In this document: positions 17,342 to 25,564 of the stretch, in pieces | How positions within the stretch are numbered: position 1 is the first letter of the stretch | Layout of the letters: every line of letters starts with the position of its first letter | The notes under the pieces: model-generated | What the model was told of the DNA's origin: nothing | Seen by the model: only the letters and a program-made list of their open reading frames with translations | Databases searched by the model: none | NCBI GenBank assembly: GCA_041659605.1 | Contig: JBAZXW010000003.1 | Span: 62,001 to 126,000 of the forward strand | Reading direction: 5' to 3' | DNA length: 64,000 nt | Source of the DNA: Solimonas sp041659605 | Lineage (GTDB): Bacteria; Pseudomonadota; Gammaproteobacteria; Nevskiales; Nevskiaceae | Position numbers and translations under genes: made by a program

Positions 17342-18113
17342 GCTGCTGTCCGCCGCGGCCCTCTCGCTGTGCGCGCTCGCCGCGCAGGCCGAGACGCCCG
17401 AGGACAAGGGGCTTGCCATCGCACGGGAGGCGGAGCACCGCAACGACGGTTTCGGCGATACCTCGACGACGATGCAGATGATCCTGCGCAACCGCCAAGG
17501 CGAGGAGTCCAAGCGCGAGATCCGCTCGCAGGTGCTGGAAGTCGCCGCCGACGGCGACAAGTCGCTGATCATCTTCGACCAACCCAAGGACGTCGAAGGC
17601 ACCGCGCTGCTGACCTATTCGCACAAGGCGGCCGACGACGATCGCTGGCTGTACCTGCCCGCGCTCAAGCGCGTCAAGCGCATCGCCGGCAACAACAAGG
17701 CCGGCCCGTTCATGGGCAGCGAGTTCGCCTTCGAGGATCTGGGCTCGCAGGAGATCGAGAAGTACACGTACAAGTATCTGCGCGACGAGACGCTCGATGG
17801 TCAAGACTGTTTCGTCAGCGAACGCTATCCGGTGGACAACGACTCCGGCTATACGCGCCAGGTGATCTGGATGGACAAGGCCGAGTACCGGCCGCTGAAG
17901 ATCGAGTTCTACGACCGCAAGCAGTCGCTGCTCAAGACGCTGGAGTTCAAGGACTATCAGAAGCATCTCGACAAGTACTGGCGCCCGAACCGCCTCGACA
18001 TGGCCAACCAGCAGACCGGCAAGTCGACGACCCTGCTGTTCAAGGACTACAAGTTCCGCAACGGCTATGCCGATCGTGACTTCGACCAGAACAGCCTGAA
18101 GGCGGCGCGGTAA
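17313..18113 (+). CDS. LolA-like outer membrane lipoprotein-sorting protein
   Basis: 266 aa from ATG 17313, with AGGAG 7 nt upstream inside the end of the RND gene. A signal peptide (LLSAAALSLCALAAQA, cleavage before ETPED) sends it to the periplasm. DDDRWLYLPALKRVKRIA and GPFMGSEFAFEDLG are hallmarks of the LolA-like family found beside RND exporters of this type. It probably carries the hydrophobic cargo from the RND pump across the periplasm (inference from fold and gene order). Confidence 0.85.
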   Translation: MPMSLSLPSKLLSAAALSLCALAAQAETPEDKGLAIAREAEHRNDGFGDTSTTMQMILRNRQGEESKREIRSQVLEVAADGDKSLIIFDQPKDVEGTALLTYSHKAADDDRWLYLPALKRVKRIAGNNKAGPFMGSEFAFEDLGSQEIEKYTYKYLRDETLDGQDCFVSERYPVDNDSGYTRQVIWMDKAEYRPLKIEFYDRKQSLLKTLEFKDYQKHLDKYWRPNRLDMANQQTGKSTTLLFKDYKFRNGYADRDFDQNSLKAAR

Positions 18114-18128
18114 GCGCGCGCGTCGATC

Positions 18129-18213
18129 GTAGGATGGGCTGAACGCAGTGATGCCCATCGTTCGCGGTCTGCCTCGCAAGACGATGGGCTTCGCTCTGCT
18201 CAGCCCATCCTAC
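18129..18213. repeat. long palindromic repeat (GTAGGATGGGCTGA type)
   Basis: Outer arms GTAGGATGGGCTGA (18129-18142) and TCAGCCCATCCTAC (18200-18213) pair perfectly, and inner arms GCCCATCGT (18153-18161) and ACGATGGGC (18181-18189) pair as well. It lies between the LolA-like gene and the barrel gene. This resembles interspersed palindromic elements abundant in many Gammaproteobacteria. It may act as an mRNA-stabilising or attenuating hairpin within the operon. Confidence 0.75.
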
Positions 18214-18245
18214 AGGCCATGAGCGACAACGGAGGAGATTCGCAG

Positions 18246-19445
18246 TTGAAAATGCATGCCTGTGCGGTTCTCGCCTGCCTGCCGTTTGCGGCGCTCGCGG
18301 ACGACAGCGAGCTGAAACTGTCGCTGGAACTGTCTGCCGAAACGCGCAGCTTCCTGCAGAACGCCGCTCACGCGAGCCAGGCCGACGACGCCGTCGGCGC
18401 CTCGCTGTCGGTGCTGCCGGAGGTCTACTACGCGTGGAGCCGCGACGGCAGCCTCACGTTCAAGCCGTTCGCGCGCTGGGGTTCGATCGACGACGAGCGC
18501 ACGCACGCCGACATCCGCGAGCTGTTCGTGCAACAGCGCATCGACGCCTTCGACCTGCGCGCCGGCATCGGCCGCGTGTTCTGGGGCGTGACCGAGTCCG
18601 CGCACCTGGTCGACATCGTCAACCAGACCGACCTCGTCGAGAACCCGGACACCGAGGACAAGCTCGGCCAACCGATGTTGAGCGCGGCCTGGACCTCGCC
18701 TGCGGCCGGCACGCTGACCGGCTTCGTGCTGCCGTACTTCCGCGAACGCACGCTGCCCGGCGCTGACGCGCGCCTGCGCGCACCGCTGCCGTATGCGATC
18801 GACGACGCACAGTACGAATCGAACGATGAGGAGCGGCACGTCGACTACGCCGTGCGCTGGAACGTCTCGGCCGGACCGCTCGACCTGGGCCTGTCGCATT
18901 TCTCCGGCACCGCGCGCGCGCCACGCTTCGAGCCCAGCCTGACGCCGACCGGCCCGGTGCTGCTGCCGGTTTACGATCTGATCGAACAGACCGGGCTCGA
19001 CGCCAACCTCATCACGCAGGGCGGCTGGATCTGGAAGCTCGAAGCGACCTACCAGCACAACCGCGTCGAAGACTACGCGGCGACCGTCGCCGGCTTCGAA
19101 TACACCTTCACCGGCGTGCTCGGCAGCGCCTGGGATATCGGCGCGCTCAGCGAATACCTGTGGGACGGGCGCGGCGACAATGCGCCGACGCCGTTCCAGA
19201 ACGACGTGTTCGTCGGCACGCGCATCGCCGCCAACGACACCGCCGGCACCGAAGTCCTCGCCGGCACGATCATCGACACGCAGCACGGCGGCGCCTTCGG
19301 CAATGTCGAGGCGAGCCGGCGCGTCGGCGAATCGGGCAAACTCGTGCTGGAGCTGCGGCTGTTCATGGATGCCGAGACGGACGACCCGCTGTACTTCTTC
19401 CGCCGCGACGATTATCTGCAGCTCGAATACATCCGTTATTTTTGA
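18246..19445 (+). CDS. outer-membrane beta-barrel protein of the RND module
   Basis: 399 aa from TTG 18246, chosen because GGAGGAG at 18231-18237 is 8 nt upstream and the product then begins (M)KMHACAVLACLPFAALA, a good signal peptide. ATG 18252 would be too short before the hydrophobic core, and an ATG at 18219 adds a non-signal leader. The mature part has alternating aromatic/polar strands and ends ...YLQLEYIRYF, with the terminal Phe of barrel proteins. With the RND pump and LolA-like protein it would complete an export route to the outer membrane. Exact family not recognised. Confidence 0.75.
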   Translation: MKMHACAVLACLPFAALADDSELKLSLELSAETRSFLQNAAHASQADDAVGASLSVLPEVYYAWSRDGSLTFKPFARWGSIDDERTHADIRELFVQQRIDAFDLRAGIGRVFWGVTESAHLVDIVNQTDLVENPDTEDKLGQPMLSAAWTSPAAGTLTGFVLPYFRERTLPGADARLRAPLPYAIDDAQYESNDEERHVDYAVRWNVSAGPLDLGLSHFSGTARAPRFEPSLTPTGPVLLPVYDLIEQTGLDANLITQGGWIWKLEATYQHNRVEDYAATVAGFEYTFTGVLGSAWDIGALSEYLWDGRGDNAPTPFQNDVFVGTRIAANDTAGTEVLAGTIIDTQHGGAFGNVEASRRVGESGKLVLELRLFMDAETDDPLYFFRRDDYLQLEYIRYF

Positions 19446-19475
19446 GGCCACGACGGCGCGCAGAGGAATTCAGGC

Positions 19476-20075
19476 ATGTACACGCTCTACGGCATGACCG
19501 GCAGCGGCAACTGCTACAAGCCGCTGCTGGCGATGAAGCAGCTCGGCATTCCTCACCGCTGGCAGGAAGTGGCCGTGGTCAAAGGCGAGACGCGCACACC
19601 GGAATTTCTGGCGAAGAATCCGAACGGCAAGGTGCCGCTGCTGGAGCTGCCGGACGGTCGCCTGCTCGCCGAGTCCAACGCGATGCTGTGCTACCTCGCC
19701 GAAGGCACGCCGCTGCTGCCGTCCGAGCGCTACGAGCGCGCGCTCGTGCTGCAATGGCTGTTCTTCGAGCAGTACAGCCACGAGCCTTACATCGCGACGG
19801 TGCGCTTCTGGGTGCACTACCTGGGCAAGCGCGACGAATGGCGCGAGAAGATTCGCGAGGCGATGAAGAAGGGCTACGCCGCGCTCGGCGTGATGGAACA
19901 GCAGCTGCGCAAGACCTCGTTCATCGCCGGCAACGACTACACCGTCGCCGACATCGCGCTGTACGCCTACACGCATGTCGCCCACCAGGGCGGCTATCGA
20001 CTCGACGACTATCCGCAGGTCCAGGCGTGGCTCCAGCGCGTCGAGCGCCAGCCGGGTTTCGTGTCGATGCTGTAG
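19476..20075 (+). CDS. glutathione S-transferase family protein
   Basis: 199 aa. The thioredoxin-like N-terminal domain contains GMTGSGNCYKPLLAM, NPNGKVPLLELPDG and ESNAMLCYLAE, the last with the glutathione-binding Glu-Ser. The helical C-terminal domain has TVADIALYAYTHVA, the N-capping motif. It should conjugate or reduce electrophiles with glutathione in the cytoplasm. GAGGAA precedes the ATG. It follows the barrel gene by 30 bp and could be cotranscribed, though its function does not obviously match. Confidence 0.88.
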   Translation: MYTLYGMTGSGNCYKPLLAMKQLGIPHRWQEVAVVKGETRTPEFLAKNPNGKVPLLELPDGRLLAESNAMLCYLAEGTPLLPSERYERALVLQWLFFEQYSHEPYIATVRFWVHYLGKRDEWREKIREAMKKGYAALGVMEQQLRKTSFIAGNDYTVADIALYAYTHVAHQGGYRLDDYPQVQAWLQRVERQPGFVSML

Positions 20076-20080
20076 GGAAA

Positions 20081-20162
20081 TCGTCATGCCCGCGCAGGCG
20101 GGCATCCAGAATCTGCACGCTCACAGCGACTCTCTGGATTCCCGCATTCGCGGGCATGACGA
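20081..20162. repeat. long palindromic repeat (TCGTCATGCCCGCG type)
   Basis: Perfect 14-bp arms TCGTCATGCCCGCG (20081-20094) and CGCGGGCATGACGA (20149-20162), with CCAGA/TCTGG pairing further in. It fills the gap between the convergent GST and outer-membrane protein genes and may serve as a bidirectional terminator. It is of the GTCATNCCCGCG...GCGGGAATCCAG kind dispersed in many proteobacterial genomes. Confidence 0.75.
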
Positions 20163-20165
20163 CAG

Positions 20166-20891
20166 TCAGAACCGATAGTGCAGGCCCAGGCTGATCACCG
20201 GCCAGTAACGCCGCGACTCGATGTCTTTCTCGAAGTTCTGCCGCTCCTGTTCCAGCGCGTCCTGGAACGTGGTCGCGCGCGGATCGCTGCCGTTGACGTC
20301 GAAGCCGGTCAACTGATTCGACGGATCGCAGGCGGCGGCGCTGGAATCGCAGGCGCGGCCGGTCGCGGTCAGCGCCACTTCGGGCTGGTCGGCGAACAGC
20401 ACGCCGGCGTCGAAGCTCCAGCCAAAGCCGGTGCCGGCGGTGGTGCCGCCCCAGCCGAGGCCCGCGTAGGGCGCGAACGAACCCATCCGCACGTCGCCGT
20501 CGAGGCGGCCGGTCGCGGTGTACTGGGCGTTGCCGATCTGGTACTCGTCGTTGTTCGCGATCGTGAAGAAATCCACGCTCGGCGGCTTGCTGTAGCCGCC
20601 AGCGCTGATGCGGAAACCGCCGCTGAAGGGACGCAGGTCGAGCATGCCGAACACGGCGCCGACCTTTGTGTCGGTTTCGTAGTCGATGCCGTCGACATCG
20701 ACGGTGCGGTCGAGGCTGCCGAAGGCGTAGCCGGCGCGCAGATCCAGAAGACTGCCGAGGCCGATGCCGTATTCCAGACCGACGCCGCCGCTGCCAACGC
20801 GCAGGCCGATCTCCTGGGCGAGTCCCTCGTCCGCCGCCGCCGCCGAAGTCGCCAGCATCAGTCCGCAGGCCAGCATTCTTTGCACGCGCAT
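20166..20891 (-). CDS. outer-membrane beta-barrel protein, OmpA/OmpW-like size
   Basis: 241 aa from ATG 20891, with GGGAG upstream. Signal peptide MLACGLMLATSAAAA, then GLRVGSGGVGLEYGIGLG, consistent with amphipathic strands of a small barrel, and the C-terminus ...SLGLHYRF ends in Phe. Two cysteines (CDSSAAACD) could form a loop disulphide. No enzymatic motif. It lies 32 bp downstream of the larger barrel gene on the same strand, so both may be one operon. Specific role unknown. Confidence 0.75.
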   Translation of the reverse strand: MRVQRMLACGLMLATSAAAADEGLAQEIGLRVGSGGVGLEYGIGLGSLLDLRAGYAFGSLDRTVDVDGIDYETDTKVGAVFGMLDLRPFSGGFRISAGGYSKPPSVDFFTIANNDEYQIGNAQYTATGRLDGDVRMGSFAPYAGLGWGGTTAGTGFGWSFDAGVLFADQPEVALTATGRACDSSAAACDPSNQLTGFDVNGSDPRATTFQDALEQERQNFEKDIESRRYWPVISLGLHYRF

Positions 20892-20923
20892 GTCGTTCTC
20901 CCTGTTGTTGCCCGCGAGCGCCC

Positions 20924-21910
20924 TCATTGTGCGTCGGATTGTGCGCCGGCCGCCCAGTCGATGGACAGATGAATGACGAAGTCCGGCGACGCGTCGATGA
21001 TCGGATCTTCCTGGATGCCGAGGCGCCACTGCGTGCCCGCCGCGCTGCGATAGGCGAAGCCGAACACGAGCTGGCCGCCCGGATCGGCGAGCGCCGCCAG
21101 GCCGCTGTCGTCGTACAGCGGTGCGTGCCAGTAGAACTGCACACCGGCGTCGAGCGCGTCGGTCAGCGCATAGCCCAGCGACAGCCAGCCGAAAGGCACG
21201 ACCGTTTCCTTCATGTCTTCGAGCAGGCCGTCGGCCTGCAGCGCGCTGACACCGGCACCGAACACGCCGCTCCAGCGCGCGTCGCCGCCCAGCGCATAGG
21301 CGTGTTCGTACCAGGCGGATGCACCCAGGCCGCCGCCGAGCAGGCGGTCCTTTTCGCCGGTGGGCAGCTGCAGCAGCGCCTTGGCGCAGCCGCCGGCGAT
21401 CCCGCAGTGCGCCGCATCCAGGCGCAGGTCGCCGAAGACGGAGTCGCCCTCGTCGAGGTCGAACATCGTTTCGCCGTTGCGCTCGTAGATGTAGCGGTAC
21501 TCGTCGCGCGCCATCTGCTCGCGCCCGCCGTTGGGCAGGCCGAACCAGTCGTGCCAGGTCTCGATGCCGGAATCGAGCACGCCGCCGCCCACCATCAGTA
21601 CCGGCAATTCGACGCCGAGCATGATGTCGTCCCAGCGCCAATGCTGCTGATAGCTCAGGCGCGCGGCCTCGCCGTCGAGCCGGATCGTTTCGCCGGGCGC
21701 CTGTTGCAGGACGTACTCGTTGGTCCAGTCCAGGACGAACTTCAGGCCGGCCTGCGGCTGCGCCGCGCCCGGCATCGGCAGCGGCGCGTGTCGCGCCAGC
21801 GCCGCCTGGTTGAACGCTGAAAAAACAAAGGCTTCGCGCGCTTCGGCGGCGCCGGTCAGAGCGCAACACACGGTCGCGGCCGCTGCGAGGCGGCGGGTGT
21901 AAGGGCGCAT
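20924..21910 (-). CDS. DUF3187-like outer-membrane protein
   Basis: 328 aa from ATG 21910. The signal peptide (RRLAAAATVCCALTGAAEA) is followed by FNQAALARHAPLPMPG, GLKFVLDWTNEYVL and ELPVLMVGGGVLDSGIETWH, which resemble the DUF3187 family of outer-membrane barrels. Function of the family is unknown. Divergent from the DAHP synthase gene and upstream of a second, smaller barrel gene. Confidence 0.7.
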   Translation of the reverse strand: MRPYTRRLAAAATVCCALTGAAEAREAFVFSAFNQAALARHAPLPMPGAAQPQAGLKFVLDWTNEYVLQQAPGETIRLDGEAARLSYQQHWRWDDIMLGVELPVLMVGGGVLDSGIETWHDWFGLPNGGREQMARDEYRYIYERNGETMFDLDEGDSVFGDLRLDAAHCGIAGGCAKALLQLPTGEKDRLLGGGLGASAWYEHAYALGGDARWSGVFGAGVSALQADGLLEDMKETVVPFGWLSLGYALTDALDAGVQFYWHAPLYDDSGLAALADPGGQLVFGFAYRSAAGTQWRLGIQEDPIIDASPDFVIHLSIDWAAGAQSDAQ

Positions 21911-21966
21911 GGCAATCCTGTTTCCGGAGTCGCGGCATTGTGCCGGCATTCACCGGTTGCGTGCAG

Positions 21967-22005
21967 GCCCGCGCGGTGCGGGCGATGGGCGCTTTTTCGC
22001 CCATC
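21967..22005 (+). promoter_or_regulatory. tandem hairpins in the aroG leader region
   Basis: Two abutting hairpins: GCCCGC/GCGGGC (21967-21983, 5-base loop) and GATGGGCG/CGCCCATC (21984-22005, loop CTTTTT), followed by TTT. They lie 57-95 bp upstream of the DAHP synthase start. A 12-codon ORF with two Phe codons (21985-22023) overlaps the second hairpin. This could be an attenuator or only a terminator-like structure; no decisive signal. Confidence 0.35.
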
Positions 22006-22061
22006 TTTGGCCTCATCTGCTAGCATCCGTGCCCCGTTTGCGTAGTACCGAGTGCCGTGTC

Positions 22062-23135
22062 ATGCGTTTCGTCACCGAAAACACCCGCATCAAGTCGATT
22101 AGCGAAGTCTCCACGCCGGCCGAGATCCAGGCCGAGCTGCCGCTGACCGATGCCGCGTCGAGGACCACCTTCAACGCACGCCGCGAAGTCCAGGACCTGC
22201 TGCACGGCCGCGACGACCGCCTGCTGGTCATCGTCGGACCGTGCTCGATTCACGACACCGAGGCGGCGCTGGACTACGCGCGCCGCCTGCTGCCGCTGCG
22301 CGAGCAGCTGAGCAAGCACCTGCAGATCGTCATGCGCGTGTATTTCGAGAAGCCGCGCACCACGGTCGGCTGGAAGGGCCTGATCAACGACCCCGACCTC
22401 AACGACCAGTTCAACATCAACAAGGGCCTGCGCGTCGGCCGCAAGCTGCTGTTGCAGCTCAACGAAATGGGCGTGCCCGCCGGTGTCGAGTACCTCGACA
22501 TCCTGACGCCGCAGTACCTCACCGATCTGGTGACCTGGGGCGCGATCGGCGCGCGCACCACCGAATCGCAGCTGCATCGCGAGCTCGCGTCCGCGTTGTC
22601 CTGCCCGGTCGGATTCAAGAACGGCACCGAAGGCAGCGTCAAGGTCGCGGTCGACGCGGTGATGTCAGCTTCGCATCCGCACCGCTTCCTGTCGCTCACG
22701 CACCAGGGCCATGTCGCGATCTTCGAGACCACCGGCAACGAGGACTGCCACATCATCCTGCGCGGCGGCAGTGCCGGCACCAACTACGACGCCAAGAGCG
22801 TCGACGCCGCCTGCGCGGCGCTGACCAAGGTCGGCCTGCGGCCGCAGGTGATGATCGACTTCTCGCACGCCAACTCCAGCAAGCAGCACAAGCGCCAGGT
22901 CGTCGTCGGCAACGACGTCGCCCACCAGATCGCCGGCGGCGACGAGCGCGTCATCGGCGTGATGATCGAGTCGCACATCCTCGAAGGCCGGCAGGACGTG
23001 AAGCCCGGCGAGCCGCTGGCCTACGGCCAGTCGATCACCGACGCCTGTATCCATTGGGAAGACACCGCCGAGCTGCTGCGGCATCTCGCCAACGCGGTGG
23101 AGCGGCGCCGGCTGCGCAACGCGCGCAGCGCCTGA
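22062..23135 (+). CDS. aroG: 3-deoxy-7-phosphoheptulonate synthase (class I DAHP synthase)
   Basis: 357 aa, full length for AroF/G/H-type enzymes. It condenses phosphoenolpyruvate and erythrose 4-phosphate in the first step of aromatic amino acid synthesis. Diagnostic motifs: LLVIVGPCSIHD (metal Cys), MRVYFEKPRTTVGWKGLIND, PQYLTDLVTWGAIGARTTES, GFKNGTEG and MIDFSHANSSKQ. The ATG of MRFVTENTRIKS is preferred; the frame is open upstream but into the leader hairpins. It is monocistronic, ending in a strong terminator. Which of Phe, Tyr or Trp inhibits it cannot be read reliably. Confidence 0.95.
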   Translation: MRFVTENTRIKSISEVSTPAEIQAELPLTDAASRTTFNARREVQDLLHGRDDRLLVIVGPCSIHDTEAALDYARRLLPLREQLSKHLQIVMRVYFEKPRTTVGWKGLINDPDLNDQFNINKGLRVGRKLLLQLNEMGVPAGVEYLDILTPQYLTDLVTWGAIGARTTESQLHRELASALSCPVGFKNGTEGSVKVAVDAVMSASHPHRFLSLTHQGHVAIFETTGNEDCHIILRGGSAGTNYDAKSVDAACAALTKVGLRPQVMIDFSHANSSKQHKRQVVVGNDVAHQIAGGDERVIGVMIESHILEGRQDVKPGEPLAYGQSITDACIHWEDTAELLRHLANAVERRRLRNARSA

Positions 23136-23154
23136 AACTTTCCCGTGTCACGAC

Positions 23155-23180
23155 AAGGCCCGCTCGATGCGGGCCTTTTT
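23155..23180 (+). terminator. rho-independent terminator after aroG
   Basis: GGCCCGC (23157-23163) pairs with GCGGGCC (23169-23175), with AAGG/CCTT extending the stem, followed by a run of five T. It lies 20 bp after the aroG stop. Confidence 0.9.
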
Positions 23181-23278
23181 GTTGACGAGCCGTGCTCGGC
23201 GCTGTCAGGCCATTGCGCTATTCCGCAACGACCGCCGAGGCGTAAGATCGGCCGCGTCCAGACAAGGAGGGATCCGTC

Positions 23279-24199
23279 ATGTCCAGGAAACTCTTGTGGG
23301 TCTGCGCCGGCTCGATGTTGCTCGCCGCCTGCGGCGGGGGCGATTCCGGCGACAAGGGCCCGACGCTGGCCGAAGCGCGCTCCGACGCGGTGATCGACAA
23401 CGCCGAGAGCGCCGCACAGGCCGCAGCCTACATCGCGATGGTCAACGACATCGACGGCCTTGCCGACAACCGCGATCTCGACGACCAGTTCCGCGGCAAG
23501 GCGGCGCGCGCAGTGATGAAGTTCCGGCTGGAGGACGACTGCCCCGGCGGCGGCGATTTCGCGATCTTTGACAACGACGATCCCGACTTCCTCACCCTGC
23601 AGTTCAACAACTGCACCAGCGAGAACGCCGAAGTGCTCGACGGCCAGGTCACGCTGCAGTGCCTGGCCGGCTCGTTCCAGGACGATTCCTGCACCAACGT
23701 TCTGATCACCTACGGCGTCGGCAACGACGATTTCTCGTTCCGCGATCCGCAACGTTCCGCTTCGCTGGTCGGGCCCTGGCGCGTGATCACGACCAGCAAC
23801 AGCATCCGCGTCGAGCAATCGCTGGAGCTGCTGGCGCGCGACGACGGTCGCGATCTGCAGGTTGCCGCGGTGACGCAGAATTTCTTCAACGACCTGGAAC
23901 AGGACGGCAGCGGCGGCGGGCTCGCTTCGATCGGCGGCAGCGCCGGCGCCTCTTTCAGCAGCATGAACGTCGAATGCGCAACGGGCCTGGTGACCTTCAC
24001 GACGCTGGAGCGCGTGCAGATCAACTCGTCGGGCCAGCTCGTCGGCGGCCGCGTGCGCGTGTCGAACCAGGCGGGCGCGTCCGCGGAAGTCGCGTTCTCC
24101 TCCGACGGCACCGTCACCGTCACCTACAACGGCGCGACGCAGACCTTCCCGAGCAGCCGCTTTGAGCGCTTCTGCGAGATCGACGACGGTTCGGGCTGA
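23279..24199 (+). CDS. hypothetical lipoprotein
   Basis: 306 aa. AAGGAGGGA precedes the ATG, and the signal peptide ends in the lipobox LLAAC with acylated C18 followed by GGGDSG, so it should be membrane-anchored in the envelope (no Asp at +2, hence probably outer membrane). The mature part has several spaced cysteines (DDCPGG, FNNCTS, LQCLAG, DSCTN, VECATG, FCEID) that suggest disulphides. No domain recognised; internal strands suggest a beta-rich fold. Monocistronic and convergent with the acyltransferase gene. Confidence 0.75.
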   Translation: MSRKLLWVCAGSMLLAACGGGDSGDKGPTLAEARSDAVIDNAESAAQAAAYIAMVNDIDGLADNRDLDDQFRGKAARAVMKFRLEDDCPGGGDFAIFDNDDPDFLTLQFNNCTSENAEVLDGQVTLQCLAGSFQDDSCTNVLITYGVGNDDFSFRDPQRSASLVGPWRVITTSNSIRVEQSLELLARDDGRDLQVAAVTQNFFNDLEQDGSGGGLASIGGSAGASFSSMNVECATGLVTFTTLERVQINSSGQLVGGRVRVSNQAGASAEVAFSSDGTVTVTYNGATQTFPSSRFERFCEIDDGSG

Positions 24200-24217
24200 G
24201 CCACCCGGCGCGCCGAT

Positions 24218-25408
24218 CTATGCAACGCTCGGTTTAGCGGGCATTGTCGCCTCAGCCTGAACCGGATTTTCGGCGACGCCCTGCGGTCGCGTGAAGTTGC
24301 CCGGATACCGCCGGTCGCGCAGCCGCATGAACGGCGCTTCGACCAGCCGGTACAGCGCCGCACCGAGAACCACCGCCGCGACCGTGATCGCGATCAGCGT
24401 CGCCGACGACGACCAGCCGTCCTGCTGGCCGTACTGGTTCAGGATGTGCGCGAGTGGCTTGTGCGACAGGTAGATCGAGTACGACCACAGCGCCAGGTGG
24501 TAGGCGCCGGGGATGCGGATGCGCTGCAGCGGCGAGGCCGGGCTCAGCGCCGAGATCACCAGCAGTGCGAAAGCCGCGGCGACGGCGGAATAGCCGAAGG
24601 CCGTCATCGCAAAACCATAGCCGTAGCCATCGATGTAGTAGCCGCGATACATCGCCCACAGCATCAGCGTGCTTGCCGCGATGCCGAGCGCGAAGCTCGC
24701 GCGACCGCGCGCAGTGACGCGCCGCCACAGCTGCGGGTGGAAGTTCTTGAGCAGCGCGACCGCGAGGCCCGGCACGAATTCGTCGAAGCGGCACAGCGTC
24801 GCGTAGTAGACATTCGGGTAGTAGCCCTTGATGGCGCCGAAATCTTCGCGCCCGTACAGGCTCCACAGGCTCGCGCGTGCGACGATGCCAACGACGACCA
24901 GCAGCGCCAGCAGCATCCACGCCTGGCCGCGGCGCGTACCGATACGCAGCGCCAGCAGAACGACCAGCGGTAGCACGAAGTAGAACTGCTCCTCGATGCA
25001 CAGCGACCACGCGTGCGAGAACGCCGTCCCCGGCCTCAGCTGGATGTTCTGCGTAAAGCTCAGGAACTGCCACAGCGGCGGCGGCTCCTTGCCGCCCATC
25101 ACCGATGGGAACAGGAAGTACGCCGCGAGCACCACCCAGAACGCCGGCCAGGTGCGCAGCGCACGGCGCGCATAGAAGAACTTCGGCGACAGCGTCTCGC
25201 CGCGCGCGAGCCCGGCGAACAGCTGGTTGCCGATCAGGTAGCCGCTGAGCACGAAGAACAGGTCGACGCCGACCCAGCCCACTTCGCTGGCCCAGCCGAA
25301 GGTCGGCTCGCGGCTGACGAAGACCATGTAGTGGTACATGAACACGAGTGCGATCGCGAGCGCGCGCAGCGTGTCGAGGCCGTTGGCTCTTGGGTTGGAA
25401 CTGCTCAC
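24218..25408 (-). CDS. acyltransferase 3 family membrane protein (OafA/YrhL-like)
   Basis: 396 aa from GTG 25408, with about ten membrane helices. The family motif R-x10-H is present at R15 and H26 (LRALAIALVFMYHY), followed by GVDLFFVLSGYLIGNQL. Other family segments include SHAWSLCIEEQFYFVLPLVV and SYSIYLSHKPLAH. Such proteins transfer acetyl or other acyl groups to surface glycans across the inner membrane. No glycan biosynthesis genes are near, so the acceptor is unknown. Confidence 0.9.
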   Translation of the reverse strand: MSSSNPRANGLDTLRALAIALVFMYHYMVFVSREPTFGWASEVGWVGVDLFFVLSGYLIGNQLFAGLARGETLSPKFFYARRALRTWPAFWVVLAAYFLFPSVMGGKEPPPLWQFLSFTQNIQLRPGTAFSHAWSLCIEEQFYFVLPLVVLLALRIGTRRGQAWMLLALLVVVGIVARASLWSLYGREDFGAIKGYYPNVYYATLCRFDEFVPGLAVALLKNFHPQLWRRVTARGRASFALGIAASTLMLWAMYRGYYIDGYGYGFAMTAFGYSAVAAAFALLVISALSPASPLQRIRIPGAYHLALWSYSIYLSHKPLAHILNQYGQQDGWSSSATLIAITVAAVVLGAALYRLVEAPFMRLRDRRYPGNFTRPQGVAENPVQAEATMPAKPSVA

Positions 25409-25564
25409 GATCGGTTCTTTCAGGAAACGAGGTCAAAAAAGCGCTGGCACAGCCTAAGGAATGAACGCCGACTCGTAGCGCCCCCACGCACCTATGGGCG
25501 CTTTAGTCCAAATCTCGTGGAAAAATGAAGGGGCCCCGTTCAGGGTCCTGCCCTGCTGCGACCG

